From Hermodice carunculata (taxonomy: Eukaryota > Annelida > Polychaeta > Eunicida > Amphinomidae), in assembly GCA_964020975.1 (NCBI GenBank), contig OZ026626.1, forward strand, positions 12,762,060-12,826,059: a stretch of DNA of 64,000 nucleotides, in the 5' to 3' direction. Below the pieces are notes generated by a model. The model made no database searches, had not been told where the DNA came from, and was given only the letters and a program-made list of their open reading frames with translations. Shown one piece after another: positions 35,254 through 47,421 of the stretch. The first letter of the stretch is position 1, and each line of letters begins with the position of its first letter. The position numbers and the translations under genes are program-made.

Positions 35254-35977
35254 GTTAATGTCCATTATTCCTGTGATTGGACCCAAAGGGAGAATATAAA
35301 AGGTTGATTCTCCTGGAAGTCTAGTTGTCCATCACCAGTGCAGATAAATTCAGGCAGACTTGAGACTGCTCTGTGCAGACCAGTCCTTTATAATGGGAGG
35401 GGCAATTGTGCCCTCACGCTATAGCACTAATGACTTCATGAAGTTTTAGTTTATCTCAAAACTATTGGATTAATCTCTCAATGTACAGCTGGAGAGGATT
35501 TGGCTTTTGTCTGCTTCCAATGTTAAATTTTCAAAATATATGCCATCCTGTGTCATCAACTTTGAATATTTCAGAAACATCTGTTACAGGAACAATTATC
35601 AAAAATTTGTTTTAACCAACTATTAGACACATTGTGAAACGCAAATAGTAAAACTGGTAGATATTAGCATCCAAGTTTATCAGTTTCAATGAGAATCATT
35701 CACTTGAAAGTAAAATGTGTGCAGCTGAACACAAAATTGTGTAATCACTTGCTAAAAAATCCAAAGTAGAACAGAGCAAATACAGTAAATTTGTTTAAAC
35801 GTTTAAAAAGATGTGCAATTTTCACTAAAATGAATGAAAATACAACCTGTCCAAGCAAATCATGGGCAATAAAAAGTCCCATTTTTGTTGCTTTTTATTG
35901 ACTTGACACTGCACAGCAATTGCATACAACAATCTTGTGATATGCTTTCGTTACTTGTCAAGGCACAGAGGACACAG

Positions 35978-36235
35978 TTAACTCATTCCATACCAGTCCC
36001 TGATTTTTCTGTGTATTTACGTAGATTTGAGACGTCAATTGCATATTTAAATTCTTTCTGAGACGTAAATTGCATATTTAAATTCTTCATGAAAAGAGCT
36101 TTCTTTCAAGTACCAACATGCCTATGGTCTCAAGTCAATGGTTTTGGCACTGCCTGGCAAGTCATGCTGCATGACTTGCCAGGCAGTGCCAGAACCACTG
36201 ACCAAGGCCTGTGACCATAGTATGGACTGAGTTAA
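35978..36235. mobile_element. TTAA-bounded hairpin element, copy D
   Basis: The ends TTAACTCATTCCATACCAGT and atagtatggactgagTTAA are inverted. The core 36139-36197 is a hairpin with 29-base arms, one mismatch and a single-base centre. A tandem duplication of gagacgt..attgcatatttaaatt lies at 36029-36084. Confidence 0.82.
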
Positions 36236-36474
36236 ACATGAGGCCCAATGACCATGATTGCCATGGGGTCTGATTATCAAGTGTCCAGTCATCCATGTCT
36301 TCTGCGGATGAATTGTTCAACTTGAAAATCTGGACCGATTTCCCAAAGTTAATGATTGATCAGTTGTCAAATTGTAAACCAAATTCCATTTGATGTATTT
36401 TTTGCATGTTCCTTTTAAACCATTGTGATTAAAGTTATGTGACTTACAATATAAATATTTTGAATGGAATACAG

Positions 36475-37031
36475 TAATCCAGGTTGCCCTCATATGTGAG
36501 TATCCAGTGTGCACTCATATGTGGGGTCCAGTGTGCACTCATATGTGAGTGTCTAGTTTGCACTCATATGTGAGTGTCCAGTGTGTTTGTGTTTTGTATA
36601 CATGTTGGTTTTCCTGTCCAAGCAAAATACATCATGACCCATATGTATTACTGTTGCAAGTATAAGTCTGCTACAAGCAATATAGTGACTTTAATGTATT
36701 ACAATGTATCTTTTTGCTATTTCCTGTCAAATAAGGTAGATAGTAACTTGTACCCATGTGTTGAATTTTGTTATGGGTGGGTGTAATAACCTTATGGTGT
36801 TTGGTACATGTATCACAACCAGATTGTGTTTTTGTACTGACGTCATAACATTATGAGTGTTTTGTACTGATGTCATAATCTTATGGCATTGTGTACTGGT
36901 GTCATAACCTTTTAGTGTATTTTGTACCTATGTCATAACCTTTTTCATGTGTTTTGTATGGGTGTCATAACCTTATAGTGTGTTTTAATTGGTGTCATAA
37001 CCTTATGGTGTTTTGTACAGGTGTCATAACC
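36475..37031. repeat. Two minisatellites
   Basis: At 36490-36580 there are four copies of about 24 bases on cactcatatgtgagtgtcca. At 36790-37031 there are eight or so diverged copies of tgtcataaccttatggtgt with ttttgtactgg spacers, about 29-31 bases each. Confidence 0.75.
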
Positions 37032-37270
37032 TTAACTCATTCCACCCTGATAGAAGACTGAGTCAACAGCTTTCCTTGGCGCGCTCTGGGCGCAATGCGC
37101 CCAGAGCGCGCCAAGGAAAGCTGTTGACTATGGGCATATAATTTGGAATGATCTTCCATGCAAGTTTCATTCAAAATATTGAAAAATAATCCCTAAATTA
37201 GTAAAATACAATTAGCAGACGACATTTAGATATTAGCGGGAAAAAGCGTCATCAGGGTGGAATGAGTTAA
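37032..37270. mobile_element. TTAA-bounded hairpin element, copy E (perfect 34-bp core arms)
   Basis: The ends TTAACTCATTCCACCCTGAT and atcagggtggaatgagTTAA are perfect inverted repeats. The core 37061-37129 is a perfect palindrome: 34-base arms (agtcaacagctttccttggc onward) around one central base. Inserted at the edge of the tgtcataacctta minisatellite. Best-preserved copy in the window. Confidence 0.9.
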
Positions 37271-37879
37271 AGGGTGTGTGGTATTGGTATCGTTAACCTT
37301 ATGGTCTGTGTATTTGGTGGGATTTTCATTTGGTATCTGAACTACTTGGTGTTACAGTTTTATTGGTGTTGATTGTTTGGATCTCACATATTCCTATTTC
37401 TGCACTGTGGTGTTGGGTGTTTGGTGTTTGGTGTGTAGACCATACTTGTTACTTGTGTTTGTTCTATTAGTTGGGATGTTTGACATTATTTCTTTTACTG
37501 ACGTTAACTCACTCTGAGGTATAAGGTCCTTGCCAAGATCAAGAAATAATATCATTTATAAATAGTTTTGGGCTTTCCAACCTCAAGCACTAACCCAGAG
37601 TCAAGTGTTCTTATCGGGCTCATTTATGATCACACCCATCAATGCTCTGTATGTATTAATTGCCTTCATGATGATGTCTGTTGACTTGGGTCTTGCCTTT
37701 AAAATCTGTACTTATGTAACTGGGAACTGGTAGATATTTCCATTTCGATAGAGCTGAAGTAACATGAAACAGCAATTCTTCTGGGTGTCATCTTCAGTTC
37801 AAGTGATTTACTTAGTGATCTTTGCTGTGACAACTTGTCATACTTTCCTTTTTGCATTCTTGTTTCTACTCCTTGTCTT

Positions 37880-38310
37880 GTCTATCCCTGTGTATCCTGG
37901 CTTCCATTCATTGTCTTGTGTATCCCTGTGTATCCTGGCTCCCATTCATTGTCTTGTGTATCCCTGTGTATCATGGCTTCCATTCATTGTCTTGTGTATC
38001 CCTGTGTATCTTGGCCCTATTCATTGTTTTGTGTATCCCTGTGTATCCTGGCCCCCATTCATTGTCTTGTGTATCCCTGTGTATCCTGGCTCCTATCCAT
38101 TGTCTTGTGTATCCCTGTGTATCCTGGCCCCCATTCATCATCTGGTGTAACCCTGTGTATCCTGGCCCCCATTCATTGTCTTGTGTATCCCTGTGTATCT
38201 TGGCCCCATTCATTGTCTTGTGTATCCCTGTGTATCCTGGCCCCATTCATTGTCTTGTGTATCCCTGTGTATCCTGGATTTCATTCATTGTCTTGTGTAT
38301 CCTGTTCTAT
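37880..38310. repeat. Minisatellite, about 36-39-bp unit
   Basis: About eleven copies of cattcattgtcttgtgtatc, ending cctgtgtatcctggc. All reading frames stay open through the array because of the repeat, so long frames here are not evidence of a gene. Confidence 0.92.
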
Positions 38311-38874
38311 CCTAGTCCATATTCCTAGTCTCATGTACACTGGTTGCACTTGTGTCTTTCATATGAATGCCTTTATATACTGGTTACTACTCCTTGTCCA
38401 TTCTTCAGAGGCCACTTCATACATCCCTGTGAGTCCTGGCTCCTGTTCTTTGCTTGCACTGTACAAATACCTCTCTGTATTCTGGCTGTTGTTCCTTACC
38501 TCGCGCATTCATTTGTATTCTTACTCCTATTCCTTGGCACATATTTCCCTTTTTATTCCATACTAAGAAACTCCCGAGCAACATTATTGGTTGAGGGGTG
38601 TGGCACATGCCAGGTAGCAGTTGGTATTCCCAGCTTGGGCCATATTCCTCCTGCGGACAAGCTTATGACCCCTGGTGCATGTACCATGAGGTAGCTCAGA
38701 GTGTCTGTACACTCTGCAGATAACATCATGGCATCTGTGGCAGGACGGAAATGATTTGCCTCCCTTTCTATTGAAGAAATCAACAACATTGGTCACACAT
38801 CAACTCATAGTTTCTTCGTACATGATAAAATCATCACCTGAGCCTCAGAAGGTACATCCACTAGTGTATATTTC

Positions 38875-39188
38875 TCAGACTCAGACTCAGACTCAGACTC
38901 AGACTCAGACTCAGACTCAGACTCAGACTCAGACTCAGACTCAGACTCAGACTCAGACTCAGACTCAGACTCAGACTCAGACTCAGACTCAGACTCAGAC
39001 TCAGACTCAGACTCAGACTCAGACTCAGACTCAGACTCAGACTCAGACTCAGACTCAGACTCAGACTCAGACTCAGACTCAGACTCAGACTCAGACTCAG
39101 ACTCAGACTCAGACTCAGACTCAGACTCAGACTCAGACTCAGACTCAGACTCAGACTCAGACTCAGACTCAGACTCAGACTCAGACTC
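38875..39188. repeat. Pure (CAGACT)n hexanucleotide satellite, about 52 units
   Basis: An uninterrupted 6-bp repeat of about 314 bases; the only breaks are at its two edges. It makes open frames on both strands (QTQT.., SESE.., SLSL..), which are artefacts of the repeat. Confidence 0.97.
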
Positions 39189-39483
39189 GGGATGACCCCA
39201 GCTGAGGGTTTTGGAACCTGCTCCTTCAAGGAGTAGCTGATAGTATCCTTCCTGCTTTTTCTTGTCTTGTGTGTCCACTTGTATCCTGACTACCATTCCT
39301 TCCCCCTTGTATTCCTGTCCTCTTGTTATGTCAGTTTTCTGTCTTGCATCTTGGTTACACTTTCTTTGGTGCCACTTAATTCCATTTTTATATTAAGTTT
39401 GATGAGTCCACCTGCTTTGTTTTGACCAACAGTATAATTTTGCTTTATTTCATTTTATGTGCATTGACACATTTGAGCCAGGG

Positions 39484-39645
39484 CAGTAAAACCTCCCTAT
39501 ACCAAACACTCCTAGAGACCGGCAAACAAGTGTTCAGTATAGTGAGGTTTCCTTACATTGAAAATATAGCTTTGGACCGAGAAATGACGTTCAGTAAAGA
39601 GAGATGTTCGTAATACGGAGGTGTTCGGTGAGAGAGGTTTTACTG
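39484..39645. mobile_element. Tc1/pogo-like TIR element (about 162 bp)
   Basis: The ends cagtaaaacctccctatacc and ggtgagagaggttttactg are inverted; inner accaaacact / gtgttcggt extend the stem. Non-coding. Confidence 0.75.
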
Positions 39646-41460
39646 TTTTTTTTAATATCTAACTGCATGATTAGCATTTCATACAAACGTTGTATATTTC
39701 ATGTTGCGGTTTTTAATCTTATGGGCTCTGAAATGTCAAGAATGACATATTCAGCCAATAGGAATAAATGTAGCATAGTAATTCTTGACCCAATGAGGGT
39801 GCATGAGCATCAAGATGTTGAAATGTAAGAAACCAGTAACTGTGTCTGCACATGTGAACACTGTCTAGAGAGACCACCTGTCTTACATACTATGCTTAGT
39901 ACTGTCCATGCTATATATAACTCCTGGGAGAGACTGTCTACCCTGGGAAACCATAGTTTGATCTCACCAACAGCTGGTCTTTCAAGACACTTGGGTTTCC
40001 CTTTATCTTGTCTAACACGGAGAGTTGTGTTACTCTGGTGTTTTCCTCGGGTGTTGGGTCAAACTGGTTAAGTCTGTCGTACGGTGGTCATACAGTTTGT
40101 TCCAGTGTGCATGTTTTCAGCAGAGTGGCCAGACGTGTCATTCCACAGTTGCAGCTTGTAGACAACAGGTATGTGGTCAGCACAGTAAGTTGTTTCACTT
40201 CTTATTGTGGATATCGTGGGTTTTGGTATGTCATCTCTGTGTTGTACTGGGTGAACGTGGATAAGCATTGTCATGGGGGTTGTCATTGCATGTTTGATTA
40301 CAAGAGCAGTCACTGACCTTTTTGCGTGTGTTGTTGAAGTTTAGTACATGTACCTGTTTATTTATGTCCTTAATGACCTTAAAGCATCAGACTCTGTACT
40401 TCAAGGAGCAATGATGAATATACAGTGGCCTCTGCTGTAAAGACCACCTCTCATGTCAGACCATAATTTGAAGGCCACTTTTTCAAGACCCAGATTCATT
40501 CATTCTTTGTTAGGTTACGTGCAATGAGAGATCACCTATGATATGTGACCACCTTTGTCTAGGATTAAGGGTGGTCATAAATAGCAGGTAATACTGTAGT
40601 CTGGGATAGTGCGATGTTTTCCCAGGATAAATGGTCCGATGAAAAATGTTGTGTTTGTGGGGTCACAGAGTTGTATGCATGAGTGAATACAATGTATATA
40701 TATATGGATGTACTATGATGATATTGATAATCAAAACGTTAAATTAACACATACATACATACCCAACATATGTATATACATATATATCTATACATACATA
40801 CATTATGATCACTTTTAGGTTGAATATTATATACATAGATATCTCCCAATCAATTATTTTGTGAGAAACTAGTAACTTCTCTAAAATTAAAATATTGACA
40901 TAATGTTCTTGTTTTGAGAAACATTAAAATATTTTAAAGTACTATTAAAATGGCAAGGAAGCACTTTCTGAATAAAACCCTAAAAAGTTTTTATTTTGGT
41001 TAAAATTTAATGGTGACTGACAGAGCCAGTAAGCTATATACTAATGTGGATGACCAGAGTGTGCCTGTGATGATGAGGTTTTACCAGCAGTGTATTTGAA
41101 CTGATTAATTTTTCCCATTTTATGTCAGTGGAGTGTTTCTTCCATGTACTGTATATGCAGTGGAACCTGCCCCCACTGTTTGTCTTTTGAACATAAGCAG
41201 CTTTTAAGTCCAATTTTATGGACTGTATGAGCATTTATATTCCAGCCATTTTATTTCCAAAATCGGCTCCAAAACGAGATACTTTCTGTAATAGTTTTAT
41301 CTTGATCCTAAGTTGACCTTCTGTTGACTTCATATCATAACACAATTCTCGAGTCATGCATGTAATCCCAAATGGATATCTTCAGGAATGTACCCAAAAT
41401 TTCACTCATGGTAAAATACATTAACATTGTATATTATATAGGGGACAGTTCACATTCACG
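39646..41460 (+). other. Unannotated interval with one small TIR element
   Basis: Contains a TIR element at 40421-40598 (tacagtggcctctgctgtaa / ttgcaggta-type end ..aatactgta, TA edges) and scattered TA-rich microsatellite (40690-40800). No coding evidence. Confidence 0.55.
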
Positions 41461-41466
41461 AGTTCA

Positions 41467-41653
41467 AAACTGTCACATTGTAACATGTCAGCACATTATA
41501 ACACCCTGTCACATTGTAACACTTCGTTACATTGTAACACCTCAGCACATTGTAACACCTGGTTACATTGTAACACCTGGTTACATTGTAACACGTCGTT
41601 ACATTGTAACACCTCGTCACATTGTAACACCTCGTCACATTGTAACACCTCAG
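41467..41653. repeat. 18-bp minisatellite
   Basis: About ten copies of cacattgtaacacctcgt. Each copy contains the short inverted pair gttacattgtaac or a variant of it. Confidence 0.92.
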
Positions 41654-42259
41654 CTAACACTTCAGTTCGGTACGTATCCTGTAAATCAATATATAATAAC
41701 TAGATGCACACAGTTGTCATAAAAGCAGGTAGTTCACCAGTACTTTAGCATTTAACTTCAGTGCATTCAACCGAAAACTCAGAAATTGAAAATGATAGTT
41801 TGTGAATGTAAATTTTGTGAAGCATAGAGGAAAGGTATACATGCTAATGTTATTTTGGGTGAAAAAATGTTTTATACCAAGATATCCTACCATATTATTT
41901 CTTCTAATATCCAGGAGGTTCAGGAAATTTAATCTTAGTGAGCTCCAATCTTCAAATAATTCAAAACTTTTTTGCCAGAAAAATGGAGGGGGTGCATAAA
42001 AGTGAAATGCTGGTATTTTTGATGCACAAATGACAAGGTCTTCATACAAGGATTTTGAACCTGGATCATACTGCAGAGAAACAGGACTTTAGTAATGACT
42101 ATAGCACTAGGAGACTTCAAACCAGTTATAACCTTCTCTGATTTGTTACAAAAAATAAAGAAAATAAATAATTAAATAAATATACCCTATTTTTGCTGGC
42201 TTTCAATGCTTTATTATGATAGATTTGTTATTATTTTCATATTCTATGTTAGCTTGGCT

Positions 42260-42273
42260 GTAACCATGGCAAC
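42260..42273. promoter_or_regulatory. RFX X-box-like motif
   Basis: GTAACCATGGCAAC fits the X-box consensus GTNRCC-NN-RGYAAC. Intronic; function unknown. Confidence 0.3.
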
Positions 42274-42879
42274 TGGCTCTTGTTGATAAATTATATATAC
42301 ATGTATTTTGTGCTTTTTACAGCTTTACTACTTGTTGCGACCATATGCAATGTTGTGTTAGATTCTTCAAGGCTGAGTATATAGAAGCACCACGCTTAAA
42401 TGTCATACATGAGTTAAGGACATACATGTGATACAAAGTGACACATTTTGCTGCAGAATGTTGCACTTTTACCAATAACAAATGAAGCCATATGAAAAGA
42501 ATAGATACAGAGTCTGACATATGTTTAATCACATTTGTTTGAATTATTGTGACTTCTAATGTGTTTCAGCAGACCCGGGTTATAATTTGTTACAAAAAAT
42601 CTTGACTCAAATATAAAATGCAACTTTTGTGAAGTATAGTGTCTTTAAAGCTGCTGGAAGGAAGAACTTGTGGAATGACACGTGTAATAACAACACTGTG
42701 TACAATGTCACTTTGGCATGTAGCCTGCCAAATTATGAGCATGAAATTATCCGGCATGTGAATGGGAACTTTACACACTCTTACTCTCATACAATTCCAC
42801 AAAAGCATGTAATCATGATCTGTATGGCAGATCTTATTAAATTCCAGGCACAAGGCCCCAGATAATTCAACATTTTATA

Positions 42880-43580
42880 AAAATGGCATGTAATGTTCTT
42901 TTTATAAGATGAACTATGCATGTGGTGTTTTGTGTGTAAATTAAATATATTATGCATACACAGAAAACTGTTTAAGGTAGTTTTATAAAATGCCATTGGT
43001 AAGGCATCTTTATAAAACGCCACATGTACTTTATGCAGTGCTGTGTGCCTTTTGTGAAATAATGTTTTGTACTTTATAAAGTGCCACATGTATTTTGTTA
43101 AATACCATAATATTATGTCCTTTACAAAATGTCACACACACTTTATGAAGTTCAGTAAGTCCTCTATAAAAGGCCACATGTACTTTATGAAAGGCCACAT
43201 GCCTTCCATATGTAAGGCCACATGTACTTTATGAAAGGCCACAAGTACTTTATGAAAGGCCACATGTACTTTATGAAAGGCCACATATACTTTATAAAAG
43301 GCCACATGTACTTTATGAAAGGCCACAAGTACTTTATGAAAGGCCATATGTACTTTATGAAAGGCCACATGTACTTTATAAAAGGCCACATGTACTTTAT
43401 AAAAGGCCACATGTACTTTATGAAAGGCCACATGTACTTTATGAAAGGCCACATGTACTTTATAAAAGGCCACATGTACTTTATGAGAGGCCACATGTAC
43501 TTTATGAAAGGCCACATGTACTTTATGAAAGGCCACATGTACTTTATAAAAGGCCACATTCCTTCCATAAAATGCCACAC
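42880..43580. repeat. 21-bp minisatellite
   Basis: Diverged from about 42880, near-perfect from about 43180. Unit aaaggccacatgtactttat plus one base (a or g), about 18-19 clean copies. The 21-bp length is divisible by three, so frames stay open on both strands. Confidence 0.93.
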
Positions 43581-43896
43581 TTTAATCACTAAGTGCCTTT
43601 ACAAAATACCTGAAGTATTAACTCATTTATAGTGCTGTTCAGGTACATAAGGATTGTTATAGAGATTAAATTAAGAATGAAAGAAAGGCAGGTACCTCTA
43701 TCAAATGATCAAAACGACCATTATTCCCCACACACTATCAAATGAGTATGCATAAATGCCAATTTTATTCACTGCAACACATAAAACTCCTTTCTAAAAT
43801 GCAATCCGAACAGACCTATCTTGAAATATTACACGAGGACCAGGCATTACTACAATGTCATCAGTTTATTGTATGTCATGAAATGCTAGAATCAGC

Positions 43897-43903
<7 letters not shown>

Positions 43904-43991
<88 letters not shown>
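43904..43991. repeat. (TA)n microsatellite
   Basis: About 88 bases of TA repeat with one interruption (tac) near 43971. Confidence 0.97.
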
Positions 43992-43992
<1 letters not shown>

Positions 43993-44905
43993 GCTGTAAA
44001 TTACTCAAAACTAAATAATGTATAGCATACATGTATACCCTTTTGTTTACCTGTTAGTGAAATGTCACTGAAGAAAATAATTTTCATGCAAAAAATAGGT
44101 GGAAAGCAATTTCTTAGATTTTAAGGAAATAGTATAATTGTACTTTACTCTGGAATTGGATAATATATATACAAATACAGGGCACAACCTTAAAGACCCA
44201 GATGCATGACTATTGACCATTGCATGTCCAATTTCATGTCACATATATACATTGTATATAAATGTAATACAAATATATTTTTACTGATGCCAACATTTTG
44301 TTTACTTTCCAGATTTTGATATTAGCACATTGTTAACTTTGCAGAACAGTATGTGTGTCTCCAGCTGTGAATTGTTCCTCATTTACACAGACAGAATTAA
44401 GTTCTGGTTCAGTAACAAACCACAAAATGTGCATCTGAAGAGGGCATGTGCCTTTAAGCATTTTGATTTGATGCTCTGGAATATTATTTATCAACAAAGT
44501 TGGAGTCTTTAACTTTCTTGTTTCGAAGAAAAGTTAATACTTGTTTTCAAAAGGAGAACTACCAAGGAAAAAAGAAAAGAAATCTTGTTGTGAAGAAAAA
44601 GTCGATAAGGCAGATGACTTCATAATGTGAACTATGGCCTACTACACGAACATTGCCATACCTGTGTGCTTAGCAGATATGAATGAAGTCTGCTCTGCCT
44701 GACTGTCATGTCTCTGTCTTATGCATCTGCTTTACAGACAGACATCCCTGTATGAGCCCATTTGTCAATTTTGAATGTGATGTTTGTGTATCTTTATTTG
44801 TTTGTAGGAGATTGATATTTAAGGTATTTGCTTTTCAGATTAATGAGAATTTGTGGCTGTTTATATTCGCAAAGAATTTGATCTGATCATGACTCTGTTC
44901 CTAAA

Positions 44906-45105
44906 NNNNNNNNNNNNNNNNNNNNNNNNNNNNNNNNNNNNNNNNNNNNNNNNNNNNNNNNNNNNNNNNNNNNNNNNNNNNNNNNNNNNNNNNNNNNNNN
45001 NNNNNNNNNNNNNNNNNNNNNNNNNNNNNNNNNNNNNNNNNNNNNNNNNNNNNNNNNNNNNNNNNNNNNNNNNNNNNNNNNNNNNNNNNNNNNNNNNNNN
45101 NNNNN
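44906..45105. other. Assembly gap (200 N)
   Basis: A run of exactly 200 N, probably a placeholder length. It separates the laminin-type exon from Ig8, so the relation of the two halves of the window rests on the scaffold join. Confidence 0.99.
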
Positions 45106-47421
45106 ATTTAATTGATGCATCTGTTAACCTGAACTACTTGAGCCTTGTTGTAAAATATGAATGAAAATAAACAACCTGTGTTCTGGGCTACAATATTAAC
45201 TGTTTTAAACATTTTCATTTTATTAAATTAATCTTAATTTAATCCAGTACTTTCTTTTAAGCTGGATGAAAATCTGGATCAAATAGAGATCAAACCATAA
45301 TCCTGAAATGTTAATCATGTGTTTTGTACAATAGCCATAGCCATGGGTTCACACTAGGATTAAGGAATGTGCAATAAAAAAAATTTTGATTTTAACTTTA
45401 TCCCAGATTTGTAATCAGATTAAAATTCTTTGTGAATATGGCCACTGGTCATTAAATGTTTCTGTAGCTGTTCTTAGATAGGTGGTGTGATAACGCTGTC
45501 AGCTGTATGTTCAAGATTATGATATTGCGATAGAAAATATGGCACCATGTATTTCTGCAAACTGACAGTATCCTGCAAGTAGTTACTTGAAGCTATACAT
45601 TCTACTGGAAATTCTTATAAAGCACAGAATATAGTCACATGTAGCCTGAGATTAGTTTACTGAAAGGGGTAATAGAAACCCATGAGTACTACCAGAAATA
45701 CCATCAGATGCATAAAAAAACTCAAGTAGCCTAGAAGCAATTCTAGAAATGCCACCAGGTGTCTCTGTACACTCTTCGTTGGTCACCAAATCGAGTTGTG
45801 ACTGAATCACTCCATTTGCATTACACTGAACTTTGGCAAGATTTTTTCCCCTCCTACTAGATTTTGTATTACTTAGTTGTCTTGTTTCAATAGGCATGAC
45901 TGCCAATGAAATATATGTGCAATTCCTGTCCAATTCAAGAAAGCCTCTGGAGTTGAAATGTTGGCACACAATGTATTTTGGGAGGTAATTTGAATGCTTT
46001 GCTAGGCATAGCGTGCTAAGCTTTTGCTGCCATCCACCCTATAATGGTAGCTTCCATACATGGAGAATATTAAAGCATACTTCCTCCTTCAGTCAGTGTA
46101 CACTTTTAAAGGAAAAAATACCAATCAATTTACACTTTATCCCACTGTATGTAACACCAGGGGTTACAAGGACTGTCTTTAATTAAGCTTCACTCCTACA
46201 TTTACCGTCTTTGTTTTCACAAATATTGCTAGGTTTTGGTGAATCTATATTCATCAAGTTAGTGACCAAGTCATGTATGATGGAGACATACATGTGCATA
46301 TGCCTTAAATAGCTGATCTGTCTTATTTATTGACTTAAATATAACTCTTCATGTTAACATTATTTCAATTATAGTTTTTGTTTTACTTTTAATGTTTGTT
46401 GTTCTAGAAAATATGTAGTTTGTTGCCTTGTAAGTGGGATTTATAAACATGAAATATAAGGCTATAGTTTAAACTGTAACATTGCCTAAAAATACAATTG
46501 TGGGATAGATTTTAACCTTTTGAATAGTATATGCTTAAGAAAATAGATTTTCTAAATGGTTGGTACATCTACTACTTTTTATGAAGTTTACAAGGTTAGA
46601 AGTATTCTATTGCTTTAATCAGCTTTTAGTAGAATATTTATCTGCACTTTGATACTTGCTTTTAGATTTCAGATTAAACAGTTTACATTTCAGATTAAGT
46701 TTGATGTAGGTTTTTGTTAGATAATCAAACACACCCCCTTTTTGAGCCAGAGGACAGTGTTTAATGGTGTTGTTTGCATAAGGTTTGTTCATTTGTGTGT
46801 CAATAAATCTCTTTCAAGCTTTTATTATGCAAATGGAAAATTTATGCAAATGATGACCCTCAAGTCCTGCCATCTGGGGCCATATATTCCAGTATTGTTC
46901 AAATCTGCATAGTATGTTTTCAGGTCTTCAGAGCTGTGATTCACTTTGTTCTCTCACTCAGACACACTGGCTTTAATGTGTTCACTGCCCTCAAAACTTA
47001 ATGACAATGTAAACAAAGTCCAAAGAACAGTTTTGTCTCCATCAGCTTTCTGCTCCATGATGTGGTCACTAGTTAAAGTTTTGGGGCACATTTTAAGATA
47101 ATGACTTCAATATAACACTTTTGAGGAATTCACCAGTGTAAGCAGCATGCATTAATAAATAAAAACATTACAACACAGCCAAAGATAGACAGTGAATATG
47201 TTTTTAAAGTCATCACACATTCAAAATTTAAAAGCCATAACTAGTTTTTTTATATTTTACCTTTTCATCAGTAGCACATAGTATTTGATGGTGTCTTTCT
47301 TGCATGTGATAGGTAGCACAATCGTGTCTTTCTTGAATGTGATTGGTAGAACAATGGTGTCTGGCTTGAATGTAATGGGCAACATGCTCAGATTTTCGTT
47401 TGTATGGACACATGTTACAAC
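45106..47421 (+). other. Unannotated AT-rich interval
   Basis: No exon, RNA gene or mobile element recognised. A three-copy repeat of about 32 bases (gtgtctttcttgaatgtgat) lies at about 47291-47385. Confidence 0.5.

Noticed and set aside
37764-38694. Long + strand frames rich in CVSW/PVYPG repeats.
   Set aside because: Minisatellite translation, open in several frames at once, no splice or start support.
38553-38796. Overlapping minus-strand frames in a non-repetitive island (about 38560-38790).
   Set aside because: Two frames are open over the same DNA, neither matches a family I know, and the segment sits between satellites. Could be a repeat fragment.
38756-39296. Long open frames encoding QT, SE or SL repeats.
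   Set aside because: They are translations of a pure 6-bp repeat and stay open in all frames.
41467-43580. Regularly spaced repeats resembling CRISPR arrays.
   Set aside because: Units are directly adjacent with no unique spacers, and the DNA is clearly eukaryotic.
43132-43632. Open frames of about 130-150 codons on both strands.
   Set aside because: The 21-bp repeat has a length divisible by three, so frames stay open by construction.
45652-45969. 105-codon minus-strand frame (MCQHFNSRGFLELD..).
   Set aside because: Composition is not obviously random, but I recognise no family and see no splice or promoter support.
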